A stretch of 64,000 bases of DNA. It comes from Streptomyces sp. PR69 (GTDB lineage Bacteria > Actinomycetota > Actinomycetes > Streptomycetales > Streptomycetaceae). Shown here piece by piece: positions 1 to 10,923 of the stretch; the first letter of the stretch is position 1, and each line of letters begins with the position of its first letter. The translations under genes and the position numbers were made by a program. The notes beneath the pieces were generated by a model, which saw only the letters and a program-made list of their open reading frames with translations, was not told the DNA's origin and searched no databases. The stretch is from contig NZ_JAOWCB010000004.1 in NCBI RefSeq assembly GCF_026420845.1, positions 186,001-250,000 on the forward strand. Direction: 5' to 3'.

Positions 1-230
1 TTCCGCCGCCGGGTGGCGTCCCTCCGCGAGGGGGACGCGGGGGTCAGGTGGCGTCCGTTCTGACGGGCCGCCGGCAGCGCGGCGGGGGTGTTGTCCCGTA
101 ACTGGGGGCTCCGCCCCCAGACCCCCCTCCGGGAGGGGGAGGGACTGCGGGGCTGCCGCCCCGCGCCCCCCTGGCGGGCGGCAGCCTCGCGCCGCCGCCC
201 CTGCACGGCCTCCCGGGGCGGAGCCCCAGT
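1..230. repeat. GC-rich intergenic palindrome cluster
   Basis: No gene is supported here. The stretch is packed with short inverted repeats: stems at 16-22/32-38, an 8-bp stem at 102-109/113-120 (gggggc-tcc-gccccc type) and a 7-bp stem at 147-153/158-164. An inverted copy of the gggggctccgcccc element lies at about 215-228. Very similar sequence (ggggctgycgccccgcrcccc) recurs at 54224-54245, so this looks like a dispersed Streptomyces intergenic palindromic repeat. It may act as a terminator-like structure for the leftward gene ending at 231. Confidence 0.6.
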
Positions 231-1013
231 TCAGGGAAGTGGGGGTCCCCCCACGCCCCCAGGGCGTAGGGGGAGGGTGGGGGAAAGCACCGCAGGTGAC
301 GGCGGCAGCGCGCGCAGCGGCCACGCCGGGTCGACCACCGCCCCCGCATCCCCCTTGCGCCGCAGAAAGCGCTGGAAGTCCGCCGCCCACTGGGCGTACC
401 AGCGAATCTGACGCTCATGCAGCTCCGCGGGAGCCATCGCGGCCACGGCCTCATGCCGCTCGGCTATCGCCCGCGCCACCCGCACCGCCGCCAGCGCATC
501 CGCGCCCGCCTCATGGGCGTCGTCGAGCCGGATGCCGTATTCGGCGCAGACGGCCTCCAGGGTGCGCTTGCCCTTGCGGTAGCGGTCGACGGCCCGGTCG
601 ATCGTGTAGGGGTCGATCACCGGTCCCGTCCCGCCCGCCGCGTCGAATCCGCGCTCGGCGAGCGAGGGCAGCCCATGCCGCCGCAACTCCGCGCTGAGCA
701 GCGTCAGATCGAATGCCGCGTTGTACGCGACGACCGGCACGCCGCGTCGCCAGCAGTCCGTCAGCGTCTCGGCGATCTCGTCGGCGACCTCCCGCGCCGG
801 CCGTCCCTCCGCCGCCGCCCGCTCGCTGCTGATGCCGTGGATCGCGGACGCCTGCGGCGGAATCCGCACGCCCGGGTCGGCCAGCCAGGTCCGCCGGGCG
901 ATGCCCCGCGGCCCCACCTCGACGATCGCCGCCGTCACGATCCGCGCCTCAAGCGGCTCGGTGCCCGTCGTCTCCAGGTCGAAGCCGACGAGCGGCTCTG
1001 CGTGCCAGGCCAT
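231..1013 (-). CDS. DEDDh-type 3'-5' exonuclease (DnaQ-like)
   Basis: This is a 260-residue exonuclease of the DNA polymerase III epsilon type, expected to remove nucleotides from 3' ends using two metal ions. The DEDDh residues are visible: D and E in GFDLETTG near the N-terminus, D in VAYNAAFDLTLL near residue 100, and the H-x4-D pair in DAHEAGADALA near residue 165. The ATG at 1013 was chosen because a purine-rich ggggggag lies just upstream and the domain begins about ten residues later. The last 25 residues or so are Pro/Leu/Gly-rich. They are encoded by sequence that looks like the adjacent palindromic repeat, so the C-terminal tail may be a recent extension. The protein stands alone, so a specific DNA repair role is not indicated. 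Confidence 0.88.
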   Translation of the reverse strand: MAWHAEPLVGFDLETTGTEPLEARIVTAAIVEVGPRGIARRTWLADPGVRIPPQASAIHGISSERAAAEGRPAREVADEIAETLTDCWRRGVPVVAYNAAFDLTLLSAELRRHGLPSLAERGFDAAGGTGPVIDPYTIDRAVDRYRKGKRTLEAVCAEYGIRLDDAHEAGADALAAVRVARAIAERHEAVAAMAPAELHERQIRWYAQWAADFQRFLRRKGDAGAVVDPAWPLRALPPSPAVLSPTLPLRPGGVGGPPLP

Positions 1014-1109
1014 GTCTCCCCCCTCTGTGCGCGCGGGGCCCCCAACCGGTTCCCCACTGGCTCTCCACCCTGGCATGCGCCACTGACAACGCCGGGCCGC
1101 GGCTTTATC

Positions 1110-2342
1110 TCAGGACACTGGGCGCGAATCCACCCAGAACGAATCGAACTCCTCGCGGTAGGTCTGGAACAGTCCGTTCTCGGGGTCGACGCCCGCCCGG
1201 ACCACGGACCGTCCACCGCCCCGCAGGACCAGCACCGGCGCCTCCATGCCGCGTGCCTTGCGCAGATAGGACTGGACGACGGCCACGCCGTCGGGGCCGT
1301 CGCCGTCCACCAGATAGGCGTTGAAGCGGGGCGTCTCGTCGAATACCTGGATCTCGAACGCGCCCGGATCGCGCAGCCGGGCGCGGACCCGGCGCATATG
1401 GAGGATGTTCATCTCCACCGTGCGGCTCAGCTCGCCCTTCTTGAGGCCGAGTTCGCGCTCGCGCCGCTTGACCGCGCTGCTCGCCGGGTTGAGGAAGAGC
1501 AGCCGCACCCGGCAGCCGGACTCGGCCAGCCGCACCAGCCGGCGGCCGGAGAAGTTCTGCACCAGCAGATTGAGGCCGATGCCGATGGCGTCGAGGCGGC
1601 GTGCGCCGCCGAAGAGGTCCTCGGCCGGGAGCTGGCGCAGCAGCCGCACCCGGTCGGGGTGGACGGAGACCACGTCCGCGTACCGGTCGCCGACGAGATC
1701 CTCCACGGCGTCGACGGGGAGCCGGTCCGCCGAGGGAACGCCCGCCCCGCCGCCCAGTATCTCCAGCAGCCGTGCCGAGGCCCGCTCTGCCTGGGCGAGC
1801 ACCGCCTCGTTCAGCGCCCGGTTGCGGGAGACGATGTTGCGGGCCACCTCCAGCTCGTCGAGCGCCAGCTCGACATCCCGCCGGTCGTCGAAGTACGGCT
1901 CGAAGCAGGGCCAGTGCTGCACCATCAGCTCTCGCAGCTGGGGCAGCGTCAGAAACGACAGGACGTTGTCGTCCGCCGGGTCCAGCAGATAGCCCTTGCG
2001 CCGTGAGACCTCGCGGACCGCGACCGCGCGCTGCACCCATTCCTGTCCGGCGGGCCCGGCCGCGGCGACCACCCAGTCGTCGCCGTGGACGGGTTCGTAC
2101 ACCGGCCGCAGCACCGCGGCCACCACCGCCCGCAGCCGCTGCTCGACCAGATTCAGCCAGATGTACGCACGCCCGGCGCGCTGGGCACGTGTGCGCACCT
2201 CACTCCAGGCGTCCGCGCCCCAGTCCAGCTCCGCCCCGATCTCCACCGGTCTGGCGAGGGAGACCGCTCCGGGCGGGACGTCTGCGGAGTCCCCCTCGTG
2301 CCCCGCGTCACCGGGGGGTAGCTCCAGCCCTCCCGAGCTCAC
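1110..2342 (-). CDS. SAV2148-like HEPN domain protein
   Basis: This 410-residue protein matches, from memory, the conserved Streptomyces SAV2148 family. The N-terminal half is helical and HEPN-like, with conserved runs such as WLNLVEQRLRAVV and LPQLRELMVQHWP, followed by LEVARNIVSRNRAL, where HEPN RNases usually carry Rx4-6H. Here the His is not present at the expected spacing. The C-terminal half (about residue 215 onward) has an alternating alpha/beta pattern, with VRLLFLNPASSAVKRRE. The cytoplasmic role is unknown; HEPN folds often bind or cut RNA. The GTG at 2342 was chosen because ggaagg lies 10 nt upstream. An in-frame GTG at 2420 would add 26 residues. It is divergent from glgX. Confidence 0.8.
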   Translation of the reverse strand: MSSGGLELPPGDAGHEGDSADVPPGAVSLARPVEIGAELDWGADAWSEVRTRAQRAGRAYIWLNLVEQRLRAVVAAVLRPVYEPVHGDDWVVAAAGPAGQEWVQRAVAVREVSRRKGYLLDPADDNVLSFLTLPQLRELMVQHWPCFEPYFDDRRDVELALDELEVARNIVSRNRALNEAVLAQAERASARLLEILGGGAGVPSADRLPVDAVEDLVGDRYADVVSVHPDRVRLLRQLPAEDLFGGARRLDAIGIGLNLLVQNFSGRRLVRLAESGCRVRLLFLNPASSAVKRRERELGLKKGELSRTVEMNILHMRRVRARLRDPGAFEIQVFDETPRFNAYLVDGDGPDGVAVVQSYLRKARGMEAPVLVLRGGGRSVVRAGVDPENGLFQTYREEFDSFWVDSRPVS

Positions 2343-2649
2343 CCTCGCACCGCCTTCCGTACCCCCTCCAACGATCAAGGAAGGGTACTCCGCCTGTGGG
2401 ACGCCATGCAGCGTATCCACCGTGACGTTTTCCAACTCCCTTGAACCGCCGGTGGTTTCCCGCTGGCGATGTCTGCCCACGTGAGCGGATTCATAGGGAT
2501 TGCACCCCCGGGCGACAGAAGGAACCCGATGTTGACCGCGCCGTCCACGCCTGTCGGCCGCGGGATCGAGGCGTGAGCGACGATACTTTCGGGGACGATT
2601 CGGGCCGAGGGCCTCCAGCACCCGGATCAGAAGTGGAAGAGTCATAAAT
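2343..2649. other. Divergent intergenic region, SAV2148-like / glgX
   Basis: These 307 bp separate two divergent genes and must hold both promoters. I cannot assign a convincing -35/-10 pair. A TTGACC at about 2532 and a TACTTT at about 2584 are too far apart. Part of the left end (to 2420) would become coding if the upstream GTG of the HEPN gene is used. No small gene or strong hairpin is seen. Confidence 0.4.
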
Positions 2650-4770
<2,121 letters not shown>

Positions 4771-4818
4771 CCGACGCCAGGGAGCCGAGGGGCGGCGGCT
4801 TCGTCCGAGGCACGGCGG

Positions 4819-4869
4819 CTTGGGCGCGGGCGCTCGCTTGGGCCGGGGCACTCGCTTGGGCCGGTCGGG
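4819..4869. repeat. 18-nt tandem repeat, about three units
   Basis: Three consecutive units starting with cttggg lie at 4819-4836, 4837-4854 and 4855-4869. Units 2 and 3 both begin cttgggccgg, and the full period is exactly 18 nt. The repeat sits between glgX and treY, 45 bp before the treY start, so it is in the treY leader or promoter. The function is unknown; it could be replication slippage or a reiterated binding site. Confidence 0.6.
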
Positions 4870-4914
4870 CGGCGGGCAGGGCGGACCGCCACCCCACGGG
4901 GTACGTACGTTTGT

Positions 4915-7431
4915 ATGACCGACACTCCGACTGCCACCTACCGGCTTCAGCTGCAGCCCGGATTCCCCTTCTCCGCCGCGGCCGCGGCCGTGCCGTATCT
5001 GGCCTCCCTCGGCGTCTCGCATCTGCATCTGTCGCCGGTGCTGGAGGCGGTGCCGGGCTCGACGCACGGCTATGACGTGGTGGACCACAACCGGGTGCGG
5101 GAGGAGCTGGGCGGCGAGCGCGGCCTGCGGCAGCTCGCCCGAAGAGCACGCGAGCACGGCCTCGGACTGGTCCTGGACATCGTGCCGAACCATATGGCCG
5201 CCGTGCCGCGCCATAACCGCGCGCTGTGGGAGGTGCTCAGGGAGGGCCCCTCGTCCCCGTACGCCCGCTGGTTCGACGTCGACTGGGAGGCGGGCGGCGG
5301 AAAGATCCTGCTGCCGGTGCTGGCGGGGCGCCTCGGGGACGAGCTGGGCACGCTGCGCGTGGAGGGCGGTGTGCTGCATTACGGGGAACACCGTTTTCCG
5401 CTGCGCGCGGGGACCGCCGGCCTGACGGACCCAAGAGAGCTGCTGGACGCCCAGTGGTACCGGCTGTGCTGGTGGCGGCTGGCGCGCACCGAGCTGAACT
5501 ACCGGCGCTTCTTCACCGTCTCGGAGCTGATCGGGGTGCGGGTGGAGGACCCGGAGGTGTTTGCCGCCACCCATGCCACGGTGGTGCGGCTGGTGCGGGA
5601 GGGCGTGGTCCAGGGGCTGCGGGTGGACCACCCGGACGGCGTCGCGGACCCGGAGGCGTATCTGCGGCGGCTGGCCGAGGCGACCGGAGGGCGCTGCTGG
5701 ACCGTGGCGGAGAAGATCCTCACCGGGGACGAGCGGCTGCCCAAGGGCTGGGCCGTCGCCGGGACGACCGGGTACGACGCGCTGCGCCGCATCGACGGGG
5801 TGTTCCTCGACCCGGACGGGCTCGACAAGCTGACGTACCACTACCGGGAGTTCACAGGTGCGGCCGACGACCGGGGAGGCTCCTGGGAGGCGACGGCGCG
5901 CCGCGCCGCGTACAAGGTGATCACCCACGATCTGGCCGCGGAGACCGCGGCGCTCACCCGGATGGCGCAGCGCCTGTGCGCCGCCGCCCCCGCGCCGCGC
6001 GACCATGCGCCGTGGGCGCTGCGCCGGGCGGTGCGGGAGCTGCTGGTGCGGATGCCGGTCTACCGCCCATACCGCGACGGCGGCGAGCAGGTGCTCACGG
6101 CGGAGGCCGCCCGGCGGGCGAAGGCGGCGTTCGCGGTCCCGGAGGAGGCGGAGGCCGTCGACGCGGTGCGGGATCTGGCGCTGGGGCGGGGCGGCGAGGG
6201 ACCGCTGCACGAGGCGTTCCGGGCGCGGTTCGCGCAGACGTCGTCGGCGCTGCGCGCCAAGTCCGTGGAAGACCTGGCGTTCTACCGGTACACGCCGCTG
6301 CTGTCGGCGAACGAGGTGGGCGGCGAGCCGGGCGACCCGGCGGTCGGCCCGGACGCCTTCCATGCGTACTGCGCCCGGATGGCGCGCGACTGGCCGGCCT
6401 CCGGCACGGTGCTGACCACGCATGACACCAAGCGCAGCGCCGACGTGCGGGCGGCGATCGCGGTGCTGTCGCAGTTCCCCGGCGAGTGGGCGGAGTTCGT
6501 GGAGAAGATCGGCGTGCAGGCGGCGCGTCTGGAGGGCGGCCGGGCGCCGGACGCGCATCTGGCGTGGACGGCCTGGCAGACCGCCCTGGGTTTCGGCTTC
6601 CCGTACCCGGACAGGCTGCAGGGCGCCCTGCTGAAGGCGGTGCGCGAGGCGGGGCTGCACACCAGCTGGACGGAGCCGGACGCGGCATATGAGCAGGCGG
6701 TCGCGGACTTCGTCGCGGCGGGTCCTGCCGGGCCTCCGCTGTATACGACGGCGCTGTTCCGCCGCGGGATCGACGCGCATGTACGGGCCAATGTGCTGGG
6801 CGCGACGCTGGTGCAGCTGACGATGCCGGGGGTGCCGGAGGTGTACCAGGGCGCGGAGGGCGAGTACCTCGCGCTCGTGGACCCCGACAACCGCGCTCCC
6901 GCGCGCTTCCCGTCCGCCGCGGCGGTCCGGAGCGACGACGGGCTCCGGCCCCGCAGCCTGACCGCGGAGAAGCTGGCCCTGACGGCCGCGGCCCTGCGGC
7001 TGCGCCGGGAGCGGCCCGGAGTATTCGGCCCGGGGTCGTCGTACGCTCCGCTGTACGCCTCGGGGGGCGCGGCCGACCTGTGCCTGGCGTTCTGCCGCTC
7101 GCCGGAAGCGGGCACGGCGCACACGGCAGACACGGCGGACGCGGCGCACACGGCGGACGCGGCGGACGCGGCGGACACGGTCGGCACGGATGCCGGCTGC
7201 GCGGTCGTCACTGCGGTGACCCGGCTGTCGCGGCGGCTGGACCGGTCCGGCGGCTGGGGGGACACCACGCTGCCGCTCCCGGACGGCCGCTGGCGCGATG
7301 TGCTCTCAGCGGGACGCTCCTTCGGCGGCGGCCCCCTCGCGCTGGGCGAGCTGTTCGCGGACCGCCCGGTGGCGCTGCTGGTCCGGGATGCCGGGGAGGG
7401 GGATCAGACGTCCGCGGCGCAGTCCGCGTAG
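4915..7431 (+). CDS. treY: Maltooligosyl trehalose synthase TreY
   Basis: TreY (838 residues) isomerises the reducing-end alpha-1,4 bond of maltodextrins to alpha,alpha-1,1, making maltooligosyl trehalose for TreZ. The family signature is present from the start (TYRLQL, SHLHLSPVLEAVPGSTHGYD). The catalytic residues are D238 in LRVDHPDG, E266 in WTVAEKIL and D504 in TTHDTKRSADVRA. A low-complexity insertion of Ala/His/Thr/Asp repeats near residues 735-760 (7117-7190) interrupts the C-terminal beta domain. That insertion is not a family feature and is probably tolerated slippage. The stop codon lies inside a 13-bp tandem duplication. treZ lies 3.5 kb away on the same strand. Confidence 0.95.
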   Translation: MTDTPTATYRLQLQPGFPFSAAAAAVPYLASLGVSHLHLSPVLEAVPGSTHGYDVVDHNRVREELGGERGLRQLARRAREHGLGLVLDIVPNHMAAVPRHNRALWEVLREGPSSPYARWFDVDWEAGGGKILLPVLAGRLGDELGTLRVEGGVLHYGEHRFPLRAGTAGLTDPRELLDAQWYRLCWWRLARTELNYRRFFTVSELIGVRVEDPEVFAATHATVVRLVREGVVQGLRVDHPDGVADPEAYLRRLAEATGGRCWTVAEKILTGDERLPKGWAVAGTTGYDALRRIDGVFLDPDGLDKLTYHYREFTGAADDRGGSWEATARRAAYKVITHDLAAETAALTRMAQRLCAAAPAPRDHAPWALRRAVRELLVRMPVYRPYRDGGEQVLTAEAARRAKAAFAVPEEAEAVDAVRDLALGRGGEGPLHEAFRARFAQTSSALRAKSVEDLAFYRYTPLLSANEVGGEPGDPAVGPDAFHAYCARMARDWPASGTVLTTHDTKRSADVRAAIAVLSQFPGEWAEFVEKIGVQAARLEGGRAPDAHLAWTAWQTALGFGFPYPDRLQGALLKAVREAGLHTSWTEPDAAYEQAVADFVAAGPAGPPLYTTALFRRGIDAHVRANVLGATLVQLTMPGVPEVYQGAEGEYLALVDPDNRAPARFPSAAAVRSDDGLRPRSLTAEKLALTAAALRLRRERPGVFGPGSSYAPLYASGGAADLCLAFCRSPEAGTAHTADTADAAHTADAADAADTVGTDAGCAVVTAVTRLSRRLDRSGGWGDTTLPLPDGRWRDVLSAGRSFGGGPLALGELFADRPVALLVRDAGEGDQTSAAQSA

Positions 7432-7468
7432 TCGACCGTGGTAGTCGACCGTGCGTCCTGGAGGACGC
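7428..7468. repeat. 13-bp tandem duplication and short hairpin
   Basis: The unit gtagtcgaccgtg occurs twice in direct succession, at 7428-7440 and 7441-7453. The first copy contains the treY TAG stop. It is followed by a 7-bp inverted repeat (gcgtcct/aggacgc, 7453-7459/7462-7468) lying between two convergent genes. The hairpin could act as a weak bidirectional terminator. Confidence 0.5.
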
Positions 7469-7473
7469 GTCCG

Positions 7474-8022
7474 TCAGCGCGCCGTGAGGCGGAAGCTCAT
7501 CCTCCCGAAGCCGACCATGTCGCCGTCCTGGACGACGACCGAGCCGACGACGCGGCTGCCGTTGACCGTGGTGCCGTTGGTGGAGCCGAGGTCGCGCAGG
7601 ACCCACAGACTGCCCTGGCGGCTCAGCTCGGCGTGCATCCGGGAGACCGTGTCATGGCTGAGTCTGAGGCCGTTGCCCGGGTCGCGGCCGATCCGCAGGG
7701 GGTGGGGGCCGGGCTCGGGGAGCAGCAGCGGGGGCAGCTTCTCCGCCTGCCAGGCCCGGCGCAGCCGCACCGAGAACGCCGACACCCGCCCCACCGTGCC
7801 GTACAACCACTGCGACCAGCGGCTCTCACCTTCCAGATCGGCGGTGAGGGCGCGCAGTTCCTCGCTGTGGCGGGCCGCGAGCGCCAGCTCCATTCGGTGC
7901 ACAAAGGTGTCGTGCGACAGCTTCCCCTGCGCCGCCCCCTCTCTGAGCACACCGATGACGCGGTCGCGCTCGGCGTCGGAGAGCCGGGCGGGCTCGGTCT
8001 GGAACTCATGGGAGGACGTCAC
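7474..8022 (-). CDS. DUF1707 and FHA domain protein
   Basis: This 182-residue protein has an N-terminal DUF1707 segment at about residues 8-65 (PARLSDAERDRVIGVLREG and HRMELALAARHSEELRAL). A basic linker follows, then a C-terminal FHA domain at about residues 95-180. FHA hallmarks are IGRDPGNGLRL, SHDTVSRMHAEL and DLGSTNGTTVNG, including the phosphothreonine-binding Arg, Ser and Asn. It probably reads Ser/Thr kinase phosphorylation, but no kinase gene is nearby. The start is a GTG at 8022. It is convergent with treY and divergent from the MFS gene (150 bp apart). The partner is unknown. Confidence 0.85.
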   Translation of the reverse strand: MTSSHEFQTEPARLSDAERDRVIGVLREGAAQGKLSHDTFVHRMELALAARHSEELRALTADLEGESRWSQWLYGTVGRVSAFSVRLRRAWQAEKLPPLLLPEPGPHPLRIGRDPGNGLRLSHDTVSRMHAELSRQGSLWVLRDLGSTNGTTVNGSRVVGSVVVQDGDMVGFGRMSFRLTAR

Positions 8023-8172
8023 ACAGGGAATTGTCGGCCCGCCGGGTCGAACGTGTCCAGAACAAGCCGACCGGGCCGGACAGCGGCGCCAATCTGATTG
8101 CCGATCAGGTATTGCTCCTGCTTGGGGGTGTCCGTAGGCTCCGGACACCCCCGAGCTGATGGCGAGCGGTCC

Positions 8173-9441
8173 ATGACAACCGAAGACGCGCGAGGAGAGA
8201 CGGCCCCCGGTCCGGCGCCGGGGCCGCACGCCGAGCCGCGGGTGCGTGTCGGCGGTGGCTGGATCGCGGGTCTCGTACTGGCCAATCTCGGCCTCTACAT
8301 GGCCTTTTTCACCCCGATCCAGATGCTGCTCGCCGAGCAGATCGAGGCGGTCGACCCAGTGGGCAAGGAGGTCGCGCTCGGCTGGGTGACCGGGGCCGGG
8401 GCGCTGGTGGCGGTGGTCGCCAATCCGCTGGCGGGCGCTCTCTCGGACCGTACGGGCGGGCGCTTCGGGCGGCGGCATCCATGGCTGCTGGGCGGGGCGC
8501 TCGCCGGGGCCGCGGGACTCGCGGTGACGGCGGCGCAGTCGACCGTGGCCGGGGTGGCCGTCGGCTGGTGTCTGGCCCAGCTCGGGCTGAACGCGATGCT
8601 CGCCGGGGCGAACGCGGTCGTCCCCGACCAGGTGCCCGTCCGTCAGCGCGCCGCCGTGTCCGGCTTCATCGGGATTCCGCAGACGCTGGGGCTGGTCGTC
8701 GGGGCGCTGCTGACAACCGTCGTGGCGACCGGGCTCACGGCCGGGTATCTGCTGCTCGCGGCCCTGGTGGTGGTCTGCGCACTGCCCTTCGTGCTGCTGA
8801 CGCGCGACCCGCCCTCGCCGCGCGCACAGCGCAGGCGGGAGACCGTGCGGCTCACCGACTTCTGGGTGGACCCGCGGCGTCATCCGGACTTCGGCTGGGC
8901 CTGGCTGACCCGGTTCCTGGTGATGCTGGGCAATGCCATCGGCACGCTGTACCTGCTGTACTTCCTCAAGGACGCGGTGGGGTACCCGGATCCGGACGAG
9001 GGGGTGCTGATCCTGACACTCCTCTACACCGCGGGGGTCGTCGTCACCGCGGTCGCGGGCGGGGTGGTCTCCGACCGGCTGGGGAAGCGGAAGGCGCTGG
9101 TGGCGGTGAGCTCCGCGGTGATGGCGGCGGCGTCGTCGCTGCTGGTGTTCTGGCATTCCTGGCCGGTGGCGATGGCGGCGGCGACGCTCCTGGGGCTGGG
9201 CTTCGGGGCGTATATCGCGGTCGATCAGGCGCTGATCACCCAGGTGCTGCCGACGGCGGGCGACCGGGCCAAGGACCTGGGCGTGATCAATGTCGCGAAC
9301 TCCGCGCCCCAGGTCCTGGGCCCGGCGCTGGCCGCGCCGGTCGTGGCGTACGCGGGCGGATACTCCGGGCTGTATCTGACCGCGACCGCGGTGACGGCCC
9401 TCGGCGGGATGCTGGTGTGGAAGATCCGCTCAGTGCCGTGA
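8173..9441 (+). CDS. MFS transporter, sugar-cation symporter-like
   Basis: This 422-residue membrane protein has about 12 hydrophobic segments and belongs to the major facilitator superfamily. The loop 2-3 signature reads LSDRTGGRFGRRHPWLLGG, typical of the GPH/MFS_1 sugar transporter group, and is repeated in degenerate form as VSDRLGKRKAL after helix 7. Next to a GH1 glycosidase, a role in uptake of a beta-glucoside or related sugar is likely, but the substrate is inferred. The ATG at 8173 begins MTTEDARGE. The 3' end overlaps the convergent GH1 gene by 12 bp. Confidence 0.85.
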   Translation: MTTEDARGETAPGPAPGPHAEPRVRVGGGWIAGLVLANLGLYMAFFTPIQMLLAEQIEAVDPVGKEVALGWVTGAGALVAVVANPLAGALSDRTGGRFGRRHPWLLGGALAGAAGLAVTAAQSTVAGVAVGWCLAQLGLNAMLAGANAVVPDQVPVRQRAAVSGFIGIPQTLGLVVGALLTTVVATGLTAGYLLLAALVVVCALPFVLLTRDPPSPRAQRRRETVRLTDFWVDPRRHPDFGWAWLTRFLVMLGNAIGTLYLLYFLKDAVGYPDPDEGVLILTLLYTAGVVVTAVAGGVVSDRLGKRKALVAVSSAVMAAASSLLVFWHSWPVAMAAATLLGLGFGAYIAVDQALITQVLPTAGDRAKDLGVINVANSAPQVLGPALAAPVVAYAGGYSGLYLTATAVTALGGMLVWKIRSVP

Positions 9442-10812
9442 CGGCCGTATGCCCTTCTGCTGCCCGATGACATCCCGGTACCAGCGGTACGAGGCCTTGG
9501 GGGTGCGCTTCAGCGTCTCGTAGTCGATGTGCACCAGGCCGAAGCGCTGGGAGGTGCCCTCCGCCCATTCGATGTTGTCGGTGAGCGACCAGGTGAAGTA
9601 GCCGCGCACATCGACGCCCTGTTCGATGGCCTGGTGGAGCGCGCGCAGATGGGCGTCAAGGAAGGCGATGCGGCGCTGGTCGTCGATGCCGTCGTACGAG
9701 CAGCCGTTCTCGGTGACGAACAGCGGCGGCAGCCGTTCGCCGAAGCGTTCCTTCAGGGAGACGAGCAGTTCGCGCAGCCCGTCGGGCACGACCGGCCAGC
9801 CGAAGTCAGTGTGCTCCCCGGTCTCGATCTCCCGCAGTCCGAAGGGGAGTTCCGCGGGCATGCCGACCCCGGCGAAGGCCCCGAGGGCCTGCTGGGACGG
9901 GCCGCCGACGAGCATGGGGTGGTAGTAGTTCACCCCGTACCAGTCGAGTGGGGCCGCGATCACGGCGAGGTCGTCGGCGACGGGGCCGGGCAGCAGGGCG
10001 GCGAGGTTCTCGTCCGGGTAGCGGCCGGTGAGCAGGGGGTCGGCGTACATCCAGTTGGCGATCGTGTCGTAGAGCCGGGCGCCCGAGCGGTCCTCCTCAC
10101 CGGTGCCGGCGGTCCATACGGGTGAGTGGGAGACGGCGAGGCCGATGTTGTCCGCCCCGGCGGCGCGCAGCGCCCGTACGGCGAGGCCGTGTGCGAGGAG
10201 CTGGTGGTGGGCGGCGGGCAGCGCGTCGAAGAGCAGCTGCCGTCCGGGGGCGTGCTCCCCCAGGGCATAACCCAGGAGAGTGACTTCCGCCGGTTCATTG
10301 ACAGTGATCCACATCGGTACGCGGTCGGCGAGCCGCTCTGCGACGGCCTGTGCGTACTCCGCGAAGCGGAAGGCGGTGTCGCGCTCCAGCCAGCCGCCCG
10401 CCTCGTCCAGTGGAAGGGGGGTGTCCCAGTGGTAGAGGGTGGGGGCGGGGGTGATGCCGTGGGCGCACAGCTCGTCGACCAGCCGGTCGTAGAAGTCCAG
10501 CCCGCGGGCGTTCACCGGCCCGCTGCCGCCGGGGATCACCCGCGGCCAGGAGACGGAGAAGCGGAAGGCGTCTGCGCCGAGTCCGGCGAGGAGGGCGACA
10601 TCCTCGCGGTAGCGCTCGTAGAAGCCGGTGGCGCGGGCGGCGTCGGCGCCGTCCTTGATCCGGCCCCGGGCGGCGAAGGCGTCCCATCCGGAGGGGCCCT
10701 TGCCGTCGGCGTCCACCGCGCCCTCGGTCTGGAAGGCGGAGGCGGCGGCCCCCCAGAGGAAGCCGGGCGGGAAGGCGGGCAACGGCGGCGCGGGAAGCGG
10801 CGGCATCGTCAT
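9430..10812 (-). CDS. GH1 family beta-glucosidase
   Basis: This 460-residue glycoside hydrolase family 1 enzyme is predicted to hydrolyse beta-glucosides or cellobiose with retention of configuration. The acid/base Glu is in WITVNEPAEV and the nucleophile Glu in LFVTENGCSYDG. The N-terminal barrel start (FPPGFLWGAAASAFQTEGA) and the C-terminal SLTDNIEWAEG substrate-binding motif are intact. There is no signal peptide, so it is cytoplasmic. The start is taken as the ATG at 10812, and an upstream in-frame start is possible. It overlaps the convergent MFS gene at its 3' end and splits the treY/treZ pair. The exact substrate cannot be told. Confidence 0.93.
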   Translation of the reverse strand: MTMPPLPAPPLPAFPPGFLWGAAASAFQTEGAVDADGKGPSGWDAFAARGRIKDGADAARATGFYERYREDVALLAGLGADAFRFSVSWPRVIPGGSGPVNARGLDFYDRLVDELCAHGITPAPTLYHWDTPLPLDEAGGWLERDTAFRFAEYAQAVAERLADRVPMWITVNEPAEVTLLGYALGEHAPGRQLLFDALPAAHHQLLAHGLAVRALRAAGADNIGLAVSHSPVWTAGTGEEDRSGARLYDTIANWMYADPLLTGRYPDENLAALLPGPVADDLAVIAAPLDWYGVNYYHPMLVGGPSQQALGAFAGVGMPAELPFGLREIETGEHTDFGWPVVPDGLRELLVSLKERFGERLPPLFVTENGCSYDGIDDQRRIAFLDAHLRALHQAIEQGVDVRGYFTWSLTDNIEWAEGTSQRFGLVHIDYETLKRTPKASYRWYRDVIGQQKGIRPSRH

Positions 10813-10923
10813 GGGGCGTGACCTTAATGGCCGCAACGACACGCCTGAAGACCCCGGACTTGTCAGGATGGAGGTGTCCGTCGCCGGATGGAAGCCGAAG
10901 ACTCGACGACGAGGGGACCGGCT

